From Verrucomicrobiota bacterium (lineage in GTDB: Bacteria; Verrucomicrobiota; Verrucomicrobiia; Limisphaerales; UBA1319), in contig JAKLHY010000041.1 in assembly GCA_022709905.1 (NCBI GenBank), positions 1 to 64,000 of the forward strand: a stretch of DNA of 64,000 nucleotides, written 5' to 3'. The translations under genes and the position numbers were made by a program. Shown here one piece after another: positions 7,578-16,950 of this stretch. The notes below the pieces were generated by a model that did no database searches, had not been told where the DNA came from, and saw only the letters and a list, made by a program, of their open reading frames with translations. Numbering within the stretch: the stretch's first letter is position 1; each line of letters starts with the position of its first letter.

Positions 7578-8441
7578 TCACCAGGTTTCTTTGTGAGCTT
7601 CATGATCATTGTTCCATCTTTGCCGAATGATTTCTGCAGCTTCCGTCCATTTCGCCTGTTTTGCATACTCAACGTGGCCGTCACAAAATGCCGCGTTTGC
7701 GCCACCACGGTGGACGCTCCCAATTCCATCGAGAAGTCGAAAGCCGCCGACACGATATGGACAAATATGCTCCAAAGAGTCAGTGACAGCGTCCGCAATG
7801 GCAATCATTTCACTAGGATGTTGAATTGTAGAGGCCTTGACTCGCATTGTTATCCCTTGAGCTTCCACTGGACCCAAACCGAGTGGAGTCATCACAGGTG
7901 GTCTTTGAAGTGTGCCTAATGCATTGTATCCATAACCGTACGGGTAAATAGTGATGGGTGGGATTGAGAATGAAGTGCCACTTTTTGTCTGATCCGGAAT
8001 CAGATCAAGCCCCCCAATCAGGGTCTTAGCTTTGCCTTTCGACGGACAATGGAAGACCGTCCTGCGAGATGTCATTCGTAATCCCTCTGGGGCTCCGTCC
8101 CGATTTCTTGAAACAATGTCTGGTTGAACCAAGACAGCAAGACGCACCAATCCTCTTCCAGATGTCGTACCCGGAGGTTCTAAAAATGTTCCATTGAACA
8201 CAGCCACTCCTCCTGGGTATTGTTCATGCTCGTCAATATAGATGTTCAAGGCTAATCCTAATTGCCGTAGATTGTTTTTGCAGGCCGCCGATTGAGCTTG
8301 GTTCTTTGCCTGAATCATAGTTGGCAGCAAAAGGCTGGATAATACTCCAATAACTGCTATAACAACCAACAACTCAACGAGAGTGAAACCTGACATCAAC
8401 TGACGAGCCTTACTTAATAATGTATGTGCTTGAAATAACAT
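7578..8441 (-). CDS. Type II secretion/pilin-like prepilin (GspG/H-type) protein
   Basis: The 287-residue protein has a prepilin leader that ends SGFTLVELLVVIAVIGVLSS (cleavage after Gly18, methylated Phe, Glu at +5), followed by LLLPTMIQAK and NNLRQLGLALNIY, as in Verrucomicrobiota and Planctomycetes pseudopilins. The C-terminus has VHRGGANAAFCDGHVEY, the H..G..DG motif of this family. It is probably processed by prepilin peptidase and inserted in the inner membrane; the client is unknown. Base composition is visibly more AT-rich than neighbours, and it sits between FGE-like copies 2 and 3, so it may have arrived separately. ATG 8396 is an alternative start. Confidence 0.85.
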   Translation of the reverse strand: MLFQAHTLLSKARQLMSGFTLVELLVVIAVIGVLSSLLLPTMIQAKNQAQSAACKNNLRQLGLALNIYIDEHEQYPGGVAVFNGTFLEPPGTTSGRGLVRLAVLVQPDIVSRNRDGAPEGLRMTSRRTVFHCPSKGKAKTLIGGLDLIPDQTKSGTSFSIPPITIYPYGYGYNALGTLQRPPVMTPLGLGPVEAQGITMRVKASTIQHPSEMIAIADAVTDSLEHICPYRVGGFRLLDGIGSVHRGGANAAFCDGHVEYAKQAKWTEAAEIIRQRWNNDHEAHKETW

Positions 8442-8468
8442 ATACTGCCTGCTTTTATATAAACATAT

Positions 8469-9467
8469 TCAAGGATCCGGCGCCAGGACGACGCGAAATC
8501 CGTAATTGTGCTCCCTGTGGTCAGGCAGATCGCCTGCTCGGCGCGCTGACCGGAAATCCCAATCGCTGTTAGTATAACCGCCCCCCCGAACCACACGACT
8601 CGAGCCCGAATTCGGCCCCCTGGGATCCGTCACAATTCCACCCGGAAGGGAATCCGCATACCAGTCCAAACACCATTCCCAAATATTCCCATGCATGTCA
8701 TACAATCCCCAGGCATTCGGCCGCTTCTGGCCCACCGCATGGATCCGGCCCGCACTATTCGCGCTAATCCACGCATACTCGCCCAACTCATCGTAGTCAG
8801 GATCATCCCCATAGCTGAACCGCGTCGTTGTTCCGGCCCGACAGGCATATTCCCACTCCGCCTCAGTCGGCAAACGATACTTATAGCCTGCGGGCAAACG
8901 TCCGATGGCCTCTTCAAACGCGGTCAACAGCCCACAGAACGCCACCGCATCATCCCAACTCACCCTCTGAACGGGCAAATACGGCCCCACGTCCACCGAG
9001 CGATTGGTGGCCATCAAGGTCTCATACTCGATTTGGGTCATCTCGTATTTCTGCAGGAAGAAACCCTTGGTGATGCTCACGCCAGTTTGTGGTCCTTCAT
9101 TCGACCACCACTCCCGTTCGGTCTCCGGGCTGCCCATCTTGAATGTCCCAGGGGGAATCCAAACCAGACGCTGGGGAAACGGATTGATCTGGTCCGGCGT
9201 CAGTTCCACCGCACGATAGAACTGCTGCCTGGTTCCAATGGCGTTATCATCGTAGAGAACATAGGGCGTGTCCGATAAGTAGATGTTGGTCACCACGGTC
9301 CAATTGGTGATGGCCCCGACGACATTCGCCCGCTGAATTTGGTAGCTCCCCGATGAACCGGTCAAGGTGAGCCTGGGCGTCATTTCGATGTTTAGTTCGC
9401 TCGTGCCGAATGCGCAGGGAATCAGGACAGACAGAAAGCCGATCAACAGAATGCTGAAACCTCTCAT
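8469..9467 (-). CDS. FGE-like (SUMF1 domain) secreted protein, paralogue 3
   Basis: 332 residues when started at the ATG homologous to the other two copies (an upstream TTG at 9482 would add five residues). Signal peptide, Ig-like segment and SUMF1 domain as in paralogue 1. The protein is a mosaic: residues about 50-68 (ITNWTVVTNIYLSDTPY) match paralogue 2, while the last 45 residues and the 3' DNA match paralogue 1 exactly. This suggests gene conversion. Both catalytic Cys positions of true FGEs are empty. The upstream 60 bp resembles that of paralogue 1; downstream similarity ends at the stop codon. Confidence 0.9.
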   Translation of the reverse strand: MRGFSILLIGFLSVLIPCAFGTSELNIEMTPRLTLTGSSGSYQIQRANVVGAITNWTVVTNIYLSDTPYVLYDDNAIGTRQQFYRAVELTPDQINPFPQRLVWIPPGTFKMGSPETEREWWSNEGPQTGVSITKGFFLQKYEMTQIEYETLMATNRSVDVGPYLPVQRVSWDDAVAFCGLLTAFEEAIGRLPAGYKYRLPTEAEWEYACRAGTTTRFSYGDDPDYDELGEYAWISANSAGRIHAVGQKRPNAWGLYDMHGNIWEWCLDWYADSLPGGIVTDPRGPNSGSSRVVRGGGYTNSDWDFRSARRAGDLPDHREHNYGFRVVLAPDP

Positions 9468-9837
9468 AGCTCCATCATACAAAAAGGATCCGGCGGATCA
9501 ATATTTTACCCGAACCGCACGTTTCGGAGGGCTGAGTTACACGAGACCCTGGAATCCAAAAACATTACCTCCTCAAAAGACGGTAAAACTGACTGGATTC
9601 GGTCATATCAGGTTGTCGAAGAACTTGAATGGGATTGGGGAATGTGACTGCCTGCTTGGGCAACCATGAGTCTAATGCGGGCAGACGAGGCACCAACAAC
9701 AGGAGACAGGAAATCACGGGGGCGCCTTGAGCCTGGAATTCCAGTCGGTTTGCCCAGGGATTGCCCTCCTGGGCGCTCTTGACCCGATTCAGTCTGGAGG
9801 TGACGCGACCGGTGTCTCAGTGTATGTTATGTCAATA
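9468..9837. other. Intergenic, 370 bp between divergent genes
   Basis: The first 70 bp (GGATCCGGCGGATCAATATT and a following GAGTTACACGAGACCCTGGA) are shared with the upstream flank of FGE-like gene 1 at 5590-5750, so they belong to the duplicated block. The rest shows no gene or clear repeat. Promoters for both flanking genes must lie here but I cannot place them. Confidence 0.5.
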
Positions 9838-10554
9838 ATGCTCAAATCGGATCTCCACCTGGAATTGCCCGTCTTAGGCCGGAGGAGTGAGTTTTTTTGG
9901 CCAAGGTCGAATCCCCGGGCGTTTACGCTCATCGAACTGCTGATAGTAATCGCGATCATAGGGATTCTAGCCGGGCTTCTATTGCCATTATTGGCGCGAT
10001 CTAAAGAGCTGGCCCGGCGGATGCATTGCACTAACAACCTCCGACAGATCGGCATGGGCATCGCGATGTACCGGGACGATGATAGCCGCGATCGCGCCCC
10101 GCTTTACCTGGTCAATCCCACCAACAAAACTTACGGATTCCCGGGTGGCAATCGGCCTTACCTTGAGAAAAGCTACGTTGAAAACACGAATTCCTTCGTC
10201 TGTCTCTCGGACCGGACACGCGGGCGGATTCCGATTGATCTCGGCTGGGAGTATTTCGGCGATTTCACGACCAGTTACGCCTACCACTTGGGGCCCTGGC
10301 AACAAACAACCGCCGAAGGCAAACAGTGGCTCTCAGACCAGCTCACGCGCTGGGGCAGCCGATTCATTGTTGTCGCGTGCCCATGGCACCGCCATCTCTT
10401 CAGCGGTTGGACCGTCAGCCAGTTTAATCCGGCAGCCAGCTTTTCCAGGAAGACGAATATCAAGGACCTTTGCCTCCGATACGATGGAGCGGTGAATAGC
10501 TTCATCTGGCCTGGCAACAATTGGGACGAAGAACCCTACCGCAGCATGCCGTAG
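9838..10554 (+). CDS. Pseudopilin-like protein, copy A
   Basis: 238 residues with a prepilin leader ending AFTLIELLIVIAIIGILAG and then LLLPLLARSKELARRMHCTNNLRQIG. The rest is a family-specific domain with FPGGNRPYLEK, CPWHRHLFSGW and a C-terminal DGAVNSFIWPG. The start at ATG 9838 was chosen because the copy at 23043 starts at the aligned position and both reading frames are exactly 717 bp. The two proteins are over 90% identical by eye, and sequence similarity also extends slightly upstream. Expected to be an inner-membrane pseudopilin; function unknown. The two copies bracket a 12-kb block of secreted hydrolases. Confidence 0.85.
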   Translation: MLKSDLHLELPVLGRRSEFFWPRSNPRAFTLIELLIVIAIIGILAGLLLPLLARSKELARRMHCTNNLRQIGMGIAMYRDDDSRDRAPLYLVNPTNKTYGFPGGNRPYLEKSYVENTNSFVCLSDRTRGRIPIDLGWEYFGDFTTSYAYHLGPWQQTTAEGKQWLSDQLTRWGSRFIVVACPWHRHLFSGWTVSQFNPAASFSRKTNIKDLCLRYDGAVNSFIWPGNNWDEEPYRSMP

Positions 10555-10617
10555 TTTGCTCTCCCGGTTCTCCCAGAGCCCTTCCCCGATCGGCCAAAGA
10601 GATCAACAGCTTGCGCC

Positions 10618-12324
10618 TTATTCGGGCATGGCCTTCATAGGCAGCTCGAACTTCTCGGTCGCCTGGGCGCGGAAAGCGGCTTCGGTCGCTTGCCATATTT
10701 GCACCATCGTTGTGACGCGCTCGGGGTATTTCCCGGCTAAATCCACCTGCTCGCAACGATCTTTTTTGAGGTCATAGAGCGCGTAATCGTTTGTATTCGG
10801 CCTTTTCGAAACGAGTTTCCAATTTCCCATGAGCAGCGCACGATTGTTCTCGTGATGGAAAAAAAGAAAATCCCGCGGCACTGGGGCGTCCTTTGACAAA
10901 GCCGGCGCAAGACTGCGCCCTGGAAACGGGGGAGGCTGAGCGCCGTTCCATGCCGGTCGCGATTGGATTCCGACCAGATCAAGAACGGTCGGAACAATAT
11001 CGATGACATGTCCTGCCGCATGTCTTAGTTCGCCCTTGGCCTTGATTCCCGCAGGCCAATGCACAATCAAGGGAGTGGAAATTCCACCCTCGTGCGCCCA
11101 GGATTTGTGCAGGCGGAACGGTGTGTTGGCGGCGCTGGACCAACCGGGTCCAAGACAGAGATAGCTCGCGCCCGAACCCGGCTCCGCCGAGGGATCGTGT
11201 TTGTCACCGCGATTCAGGAACTCGGCGCTGGCTCCATTGTCGGACGCAAACATGACGAGGGTGTTTTTCAGCGCGCCCATGGCCTTGAGCTGTCCCAACA
11301 CCCGGCCAATCTCGCGATCCATCCGATCAATCATGGCGGCGTGAATCGCCATTTTTTTGGCCTGAAATTGTTTCTGTTCCTGTGTCAATCGATCCCAAGG
11401 GACAGCGCGCGCAACCTCGTTGCTGGTGATCTCCCGATGCAATCGTTCTTCGGAGAGGTTCCAATAAGGCACTCCGGCTGGCTCGCGCTCGCTCAAGTCG
11501 CAGTTCACAAGCCCCATTCTCAGTTGGCGTTTGTGGCGCTGTTCGCGAATCACATCCCAGCCCGAAAGGTATTTCTTGTCATACCGCGCAATGTCCTCGG
11601 GCAGGGCGTGCAGAGGGAAATGCGGCACGGTAAAGGCCAAATATCCGAAGAAAGGCTGACCGGGAAACTTCGCGGCGTGTTCCTGGAGACAGCGGATCAT
11701 GAAATCCGCAATAGCCACAGTGGTGTAATAGTGGCCGCCTGGGGGGACAGCCGGCTGCCGAACGTCATCCAGCCATGTGTTGTTCGGGTAAAAGTTCCGG
11801 TCATGATCCTCGAGCCGGTAGGAGCGGTCGAAACCACCATCGGCCAGAATTCGAGGTGCGCCGTTCACATGCCACTTGCCGCTGTGATAAGAGCGATAAC
11901 CGAGCGATTTCAGATAAGTCGGCAACAGGCGGGCCCAGCCGGGCAGGCGTCCCTGCGGCGGGTCCATCCGGATCTGTTGCGGATAGTAGCCGGTGAGCAA
12001 AGCGGCGCGGGTCGGCCAACAGCGCGCCGTATTATAGAACTGCGTGAATCGCACCCCGTTAGCCGCGAGTCGATCCAGGTTTGGGGTGGCAATCTCGCCC
12101 CCGTAACAACCCGCGTCCGAAAAACCCATGTCGTCCGCCAAAATGAACAGGATATTGGGGCGATCCTGAATGGGCGAGGCCCCATAATTAGACGCCCGGA
12201 TTTGGACAGGCACAAGCCAGATCGGGATCAACATCAACCGGACAACGGCGCCGACAACATCCAGGATATTCCAGGACCTGGCGTTCTTGCCCGGAACGCC
12301 AGTGGTCAAATTCCTCATCATCAT
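10618..12324 (-). CDS. Type I sulfatase (arylsulfatase A-like)
   Basis: 568 residues with a long N-terminal export region (hydrophobic at about 21-42). The metal-binding strand NILFILADDMGFSDAGCYGG and the activation motif C-x-P-x-R (Cys102 in RCWPTRAALLTGYYP) are intact; the Cys must become formylglycine. HSGKWHVNG and the later FASDNGAS metal site complete the alkaline-phosphatase-type active centre. It hydrolyses a sulfate ester, probably on a sulfated glycan in the periplasm or outside; substrate unknown. It is the last of three co-directional genes (15305 down to 10618), separated from the upstream sulfatase by a palindromic insert. It cannot be matured by the neighbouring FGE-like proteins as these lack the Cys pair. 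Confidence 0.93.
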   Translation of the reverse strand: MMMRNLTTGVPGKNARSWNILDVVGAVVRLMLIPIWLVPVQIRASNYGASPIQDRPNILFILADDMGFSDAGCYGGEIATPNLDRLAANGVRFTQFYNTARCWPTRAALLTGYYPQQIRMDPPQGRLPGWARLLPTYLKSLGYRSYHSGKWHVNGAPRILADGGFDRSYRLEDHDRNFYPNNTWLDDVRQPAVPPGGHYYTTVAIADFMIRCLQEHAAKFPGQPFFGYLAFTVPHFPLHALPEDIARYDKKYLSGWDVIREQRHKRQLRMGLVNCDLSEREPAGVPYWNLSEERLHREITSNEVARAVPWDRLTQEQKQFQAKKMAIHAAMIDRMDREIGRVLGQLKAMGALKNTLVMFASDNGASAEFLNRGDKHDPSAEPGSGASYLCLGPGWSSAANTPFRLHKSWAHEGGISTPLIVHWPAGIKAKGELRHAAGHVIDIVPTVLDLVGIQSRPAWNGAQPPPFPGRSLAPALSKDAPVPRDFLFFHHENNRALLMGNWKLVSKRPNTNDYALYDLKKDRCEQVDLAGKYPERVTTMVQIWQATEAAFRAQATEKFELPMKAMPE

Positions 12325-12348
12325 GTTCAGAAATCATGTAGTTCGCCT

Positions 12349-12453
12349 CAAACCGCGGGGCGGTTTGATCTAGCGAGAACGGTCCTCAGACCTGCGCCGG
12401 GGCCGAGAGCCTGTCTGAAAATCCGTTTGACAGGTCTGAGGATCATTCTCGCT
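12349..12453. repeat. Nested palindromes between two sulfatase genes
   Basis: A small hairpin CAAACCGC/GCGGTTTG occupies 12349-12367. A larger one pairs 12372-12394 (AGCGAGAACGGTCCTCAGAC...) with 12431-12453, 21 of 23 positions complementary. Inside the loop is AGAGCCTGTCTGAAAATC (12406-12423), almost the outer arm of the structured element at 48237. The right arm touches the upstream gene's stop codon, so it could attenuate transcription into the downstream sulfatase. Confidence 0.6.
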
Positions 12454-13874
12454 CAGGGTTCATACGGCACCGTTCCCTCTTGATCCACCGCGTAACCCCA
12501 GTTCCGGATGTATGCCTGCGAGGGCAGGAACTGGTCATGCGCTTCGGTGAGTTTGCGATGGAGTATAACCTCCAATCGTCTTTGGAGCCTCGCAGCCTCC
12601 GGACGGCCTGCCAGGTTATCCATTTGATCGGGATCCTTCCGGTTATCAAACAACAGCCAGGGACCCTGGAGATCGCGAACGTAAGTGTAGCGCAACGTTC
12701 GAATGCCGCGATACTCCCGTCCACCCGCCTTCCGAGTCCACTGGCCAAACGGAGCAACGCAACTGATCAATGCGGCGCCGTCCGAAGGATTCTTCCCGCG
12801 GCGCACATAACCGCTATAATCCACGCCTTCGACGGGATTTGGGATGGGAACACCACAGAATCCCAGGATGGTCGGCATGATGTCTTCCAGGGTGATCATC
12901 GCGTCGAGGCCGCGTCCGCGGGTCCCGAGCCCAGCCGGCCAGCGAATGAGTAAGGGAACTCGGATGCTTTCGTCATAGGGCTGTTGCTTGTTGCGTCCGC
13001 CATGGGATCCCAGCATGTCTCCGTGATCCGAGGTAAAGAGGATGAGCGTATTTTGTTCGAGACCTGTCTCCCGAAGCGTTAGCATGAGGGTTTCGATGCA
13101 GTCATCCAAGGCCGAACAATGCGCGTAATAGCCAGCCAACATTTGTCTAGCCGCGTCACGCATGACCTCCGGCACATTGGAGGGAAGCTTGATGTTTGCC
13201 GGGGTATAGAGCGCGCGATACCGCCCTGGGGCGGTCGTATAAGGATCATGGGGCGGTCCCCAGGCAAGGAACAGAAAAAATGGTTTCTGAGATCCGGAAT
13301 GGGCGCGAAGATACTCGGCCGCGTCTTTGGTTTGAGCGATGGCGTCATAGCCGTCCCAGGTCAGCATATTCGTTTCATCTGCGTAATAATGGGAGCGATG
13401 ATAATCGTGCGTGCACTCGAGCGCTTTCCAGTAGTCGAATCCCTGCCGGCGTTGCCGGGGAATAAAGCGTGATCGTCCTTCGCCGTTGAGATGCCACTTG
13501 CCAATGTAAGCGGTGTCGTATCCGGCCGCTCGAAGGACTTTGGAAATCGTGACTGCATCGGAATTCAAGGGCACGTCATTCATAAACACGCCCGTGGTGA
13601 GAGGACGCTGACCGGTCATCAGCGATGCCCGGGCCGGGCAACAGACGGGCATGCCCGAGATGGCATTGACGAAACGAACGCTCTGGCTCGCCAAGCGATC
13701 AAGGTGTGGCGTTTTGACATTTGGATCGCCGGCGAACCCAAAGGCTTGCGCCCGCCATTGGTCGGCCAGGACAACAAGGACGTTGGGAGCAGACTTCGGC
13801 TGCTGGCCCGCCCAAATTTTGCCGGCCCCCAACAGCACCGCCAAACCGACAATTGCAGGAATAGGATTCATCAT
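12453..13874 (-). CDS. Type I sulfatase
   Basis: 473 residues with a signal peptide (about 1-22, GAGKIWAGQ). The active-site signature is at 78-82 (C-C-P-A-R in VCCPARASLMTGQ), preceded by the NVLVVLADQWR metal strand and followed by YIGKWHLNGEG and LFTSDHGDMLGSH. It removes sulfate esters after Cys-to-formylglycine maturation. It belongs to a different sulfatase subfamily from its neighbour (choline-sulfatase/iduronate-sulfatase-like by general look, not certain). Only 15 bp separate it from the upstream DUF4832 gene, so the two are probably one transcript. Confidence 0.93.
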   Translation of the reverse strand: MMNPIPAIVGLAVLLGAGKIWAGQQPKSAPNVLVVLADQWRAQAFGFAGDPNVKTPHLDRLASQSVRFVNAISGMPVCCPARASLMTGQRPLTTGVFMNDVPLNSDAVTISKVLRAAGYDTAYIGKWHLNGEGRSRFIPRQRRQGFDYWKALECTHDYHRSHYYADETNMLTWDGYDAIAQTKDAAEYLRAHSGSQKPFFLFLAWGPPHDPYTTAPGRYRALYTPANIKLPSNVPEVMRDAARQMLAGYYAHCSALDDCIETLMLTLRETGLEQNTLILFTSDHGDMLGSHGGRNKQQPYDESIRVPLLIRWPAGLGTRGRGLDAMITLEDIMPTILGFCGVPIPNPVEGVDYSGYVRRGKNPSDGAALISCVAPFGQWTRKAGGREYRGIRTLRYTYVRDLQGPWLLFDNRKDPDQMDNLAGRPEAARLQRRLEVILHRKLTEAHDQFLPSQAYIRNWGYAVDQEGTVPYEP

Positions 13875-13889
13875 CGGCTTGATTCGGGG

Positions 13890-15305
13890 TTAAGGGGCGA
13901 TTTCCAGATGACTCACCGGATACCAGCCCTCAGTATCTCGACCAGCAATAGCGAGGCGGACCGAGGGTCTTTTGTGAACCAACTCCACGACGCCGATCGC
14001 CAACGTGTAGCGGCCCGATGGAACCGATGCCGGCAGTCGCAGCATGGATTCAGTTTGCTGTCTGCCAGGCAGCCAACCGCGAATGGAATGGTCAATTGCA
14101 GAAACAATCGGGCTGGCCTTCGGGTCTTTTTCAGGCCTGAGTTGCACTGCAACACGATAATCCCGATACGGCGGCGCGACACCCACGTTTTCCCAGTCAA
14201 TATTCACCGCCACCTCATCATTGGGACGAGCAGTCGCCGGATGGTCGACATTGCGAATGACCAATCGGTAGCCCAGGCGTCGCAGAAACCGCTCGACTTC
14301 ACCGCGGGCGCCTTCGGGCAAGGGAGCGGACTTGTTGTTCATGTAACTGGAATGGCATCTTAAGGCGTAATCGAAGATGAACGGAATGTCCCAGCTGGCC
14401 TCCTTCCACTTGCGCATGTCCCAGCAGCTTTCGAAGGCCACCGGAGCGGTTTTCCAGGCGTCCAAGGCTCCGGTGTTCGTGAGCTGCTGTAAGTAGAAGT
14501 TGACCATGTGATTCCAAGTCTTGGAAAATCCACCCATGTCACCCAGACAATCGGCGCGCCATCCATAGGGCTCATGCGAAGCGCGACTCATGCCTTCCTC
14601 GCTGCCGATTAGGATGACCTTGCTGGTTTGAGAAAAGGCTTTGCACCATGCGTCGATAATCGCCATGCGCGATTCAAGAGGTGGCAACAGGACCGGTTTT
14701 TCAGTATCAACCTGCGTCGTGCCGCTCATGTGCCATTCCCCCCAGAGGCCCACCGAGCCGATATCCAGCAAATCCATGTCCGGATGGCCGTCGTAGTGTT
14801 CGCCCAATTGTCGGATCAGGCGGAAATGCGCCTGTTCAAAGCGCTTGTCGGTAAAGTTCGGCACCCAATGTTTGCGCCCGCCATAGGTGAACTCCACGCC
14901 AAGACATCCCTGGTCCTTGAGCCAAACTGGGACGTCCATGTATTCACCCGAACCGGTGCACATGATCCGAAACGCGAGCTTCTGGCCAGCCCGACGGGCA
15001 TGAGCCAGGAGGTCATCGAACTTCGGAAAATCGATCTGTCCCGCCTGCGATTCGACTTCGCGCCAGTAAAACCGGAAATAAGCGCTGGCACTGGGCAATC
15101 CCTCCAGATTTTTGTCTTGGTCAGCAAACCGCCCGAAGGTCTGCCAGCCCATGCCCGGATTGGCAAACAACGCATCGCTCTCGCGAGGTTCGACACGCAC
15201 CCGCGGCGCCTCAATTTGAGCCGCCGGAAGGGCTGATTCGCTCGGCAGGAACCCAATCACGGCCATGACAATGAGCGTGAAGTTATTCATCGCAGTTGTT
15301 TTCAT
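13890..15305 (-). CDS. Secreted DUF4832-type protein (GH-like TIM barrel)
   Basis: 471 residues from ATG 15305 (MKTTAMNNF...); a second ATG at 15290 is equally plausible. The signal peptide ends near ALPAAQ. The body starts with NPGMGWQTFG, then a (beta/alpha) pattern with YFRFYWREVE, VGLWGEWHMSG and ILIGSEEG, followed by a beta-sandwich with INWENVGVAPPYRDY-like residues typical of DUF4832/DUF4874 proteins. These resemble glycoside hydrolases of the GH-A fold, with acidic residues in WREVE and WGEWH as candidates for catalysis. The activity is not established. First gene of the sulfatase operon, suggesting a role on sulfated glycans. Confidence 0.75.
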   Translation of the reverse strand: MKTTAMNNFTLIVMAVIGFLPSESALPAAQIEAPRVRVEPRESDALFANPGMGWQTFGRFADQDKNLEGLPSASAYFRFYWREVESQAGQIDFPKFDDLLAHARRAGQKLAFRIMCTGSGEYMDVPVWLKDQGCLGVEFTYGGRKHWVPNFTDKRFEQAHFRLIRQLGEHYDGHPDMDLLDIGSVGLWGEWHMSGTTQVDTEKPVLLPPLESRMAIIDAWCKAFSQTSKVILIGSEEGMSRASHEPYGWRADCLGDMGGFSKTWNHMVNFYLQQLTNTGALDAWKTAPVAFESCWDMRKWKEASWDIPFIFDYALRCHSSYMNNKSAPLPEGARGEVERFLRRLGYRLVIRNVDHPATARPNDEVAVNIDWENVGVAPPYRDYRVAVQLRPEKDPKASPIVSAIDHSIRGWLPGRQQTESMLRLPASVPSGRYTLAIGVVELVHKRPSVRLAIAGRDTEGWYPVSHLEIAP

Positions 15306-15559
15306 AAACCACAGCGGGGCCGAAGACTCATGGCCTTCCGTGCTATCATCCCCTGATCCATGCCGATACGATACGCTGGCACCGCCGGGAGACAAGACCG
15401 GAAACAAGCCTGGAAAGATCGCGGCCGATCGCTGGTGGCTTGGCGAATGACCATCGACATTTCCTCAGCGTGACAGGATCAGATTCGGGAGTTGAGCCCT
15501 ATTTTGTTTGCACGGGCCTCCAGATGACGTAGAAAGTGATCAAAGTAACACCCGATTTT

Positions 15560-16897
15560 ATGAATCCCGATCTCATGCGTCCGCGCGCCATCATGTCTGC
15601 TGTGCCCAGAGTCCTTTCCTGCGTTTGCGTGCTGCTCGTGACCACTGACCTTTCGTTCGCGGAAGATCAACCTCTGCGTGCCGGCGCCTCTCGCATCGAG
15701 ATCACTCCCGCCCAGCCGGTGACGCTGGCGGGTTACGCGAGCCGCAAGGAATTGTCGCAGGGCGTTCACGATCCGCTCTCGGCGCGCGCGGTGGCGTTCA
15801 GCCAGGGCGGCAACCGGCTGGTCCTGGTCTCGATCGATAATCTCGGCTTCTACAATGGAACCGCGGAACCCCTGCGCGAAGAGATCCTCAACGCCTGTCG
15901 GCTTCAGCCGTCCGAGTTGTTCCTGTGCGCCATCCACACGCACAGCGCACCCACGCTGACACTGAACCCCGAGAAAGGTCATTCGAACAATGTGCAGTAT
16001 ACGAAATGGCTGCAAGCAAAGCTGGTTGAAGCTGTGCGGTCGGCGCTCGATCGGTTGGAGCCCGCCGAAATAGGCGTCGGCAGCGGGTCCTCTCCCGTGG
16101 GATCGAACCGACGCGAAGTGGTCCAGGACAACACGGGCCAGACAAGAATCGCGCTGGGCCGCAATCCATCCCTGCTGACGGACCGCGAGGTGCAGGTGCT
16201 GAAAATCAACGGCGCCAATCGCGGCGAACTGAGAGGGGCGCTCTTCGCCTACTCCACGCACAGCACGTCGCTCGGGCCAGGCAACTCTCTCATCAGCGGG
16301 GACGTTCACGGGCTCGCCGAGCAATTTCTCGAGAGATATCTTGGCGCCTCGGTGGTGGCTCCGGGATTTGCCGGGGCGTCCGGCGACATCGATCCTTGGT
16401 ACCGCGTTTTGCCCGGCTTCAAGACCACCCATGGCTGGATTCCCGAGCCGGTGTTAATGGGCACCCTGCTCGGACAAGAAGTGGCCCATGTGCTGGGTCG
16501 AATCCAAAAGCCGGTCACGAACGGCCCGATTAGGACGGCCATCCAGACTCTTCAGCTGCCAAGAAAGAAGGCTCCCGAAACAACCGACGCGGCCGCAGAG
16601 ACCGCCCCTTTCGTCATGACGGTTGCGCGCGTGGGCGATGTGGCCTTCGTCGGTTTGGGAGGTGAAGTGTTCAATGAAATCGGCAAGGCCATCAAGACCG
16701 CGTCGCCTTTCCCTCATACGTTTATCTTCACCCACTGCAACGGCGCGGCGGGCTACGTGCCGACGAGTTCCAGTTATCCCGAGGGCGGTTACGAAGTGCA
16801 GACCAGCCCCTTCGCCCCGGGAGCGGACAGCCGGTTGGTGGACGAAGCCAGGCGGATGCTGGCGGCGCTCCAATCGGCAAAGGAATCGAGCCCTTGA
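15560..16897 (+). CDS. Neutral/alkaline ceramidase-like secreted protein
   Basis: About 445 residues with a signal peptide (MRPRAIMSAV..., cleavage near SFAED). The N-terminal ceramidase domain is recognisable from RAGASRIEITPAQPVTLAGYASR, LVLVSIDNLGF, AIHTHSAPTLT (Zn-binding His pair) and GASGDIDPWY. It lacks the C-terminal domain of true ceramidases. This short form is common in Verrucomicrobiota and Planctomycetes near sugar-use genes, so amide hydrolysis of some lipid or glycan conjugate is possible but unproven. Start alternatives are the ATGs at 15575 and 15593. It is 53 bp upstream of the BNR/LamG gene and probably co-transcribed. Confidence 0.82.
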   Translation: MNPDLMRPRAIMSAVPRVLSCVCVLLVTTDLSFAEDQPLRAGASRIEITPAQPVTLAGYASRKELSQGVHDPLSARAVAFSQGGNRLVLVSIDNLGFYNGTAEPLREEILNACRLQPSELFLCAIHTHSAPTLTLNPEKGHSNNVQYTKWLQAKLVEAVRSALDRLEPAEIGVGSGSSPVGSNRREVVQDNTGQTRIALGRNPSLLTDREVQVLKINGANRGELRGALFAYSTHSTSLGPGNSLISGDVHGLAEQFLERYLGASVVAPGFAGASGDIDPWYRVLPGFKTTHGWIPEPVLMGTLLGQEVAHVLGRIQKPVTNGPIRTAIQTLQLPRKKAPETTDAAAETAPFVMTVARVGDVAFVGLGGEVFNEIGKAIKTASPFPHTFIFTHCNGAAGYVPTSSSYPEGGYEVQTSPFAPGADSRLVDEARRMLAALQSAKESSP

Positions 16898-16950
16898 GTT
16901 CATGGAAATTCACTTGAGCGGATGCGGCGATTTGAATAGCCTCCCGCCGC

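Noticed and set aside
11059..12483. 474-codon plus-strand frame across the first sulfatase
   Set aside because: It mirrors the sulfatase codons and has no domain, whereas the minus-strand protein has a complete active site.
4597..13874. FGE-like genes as activators of the neighbouring sulfatases
   Set aside because: The catalytic Cys pair is missing in all three, so genomic closeness is not enough.
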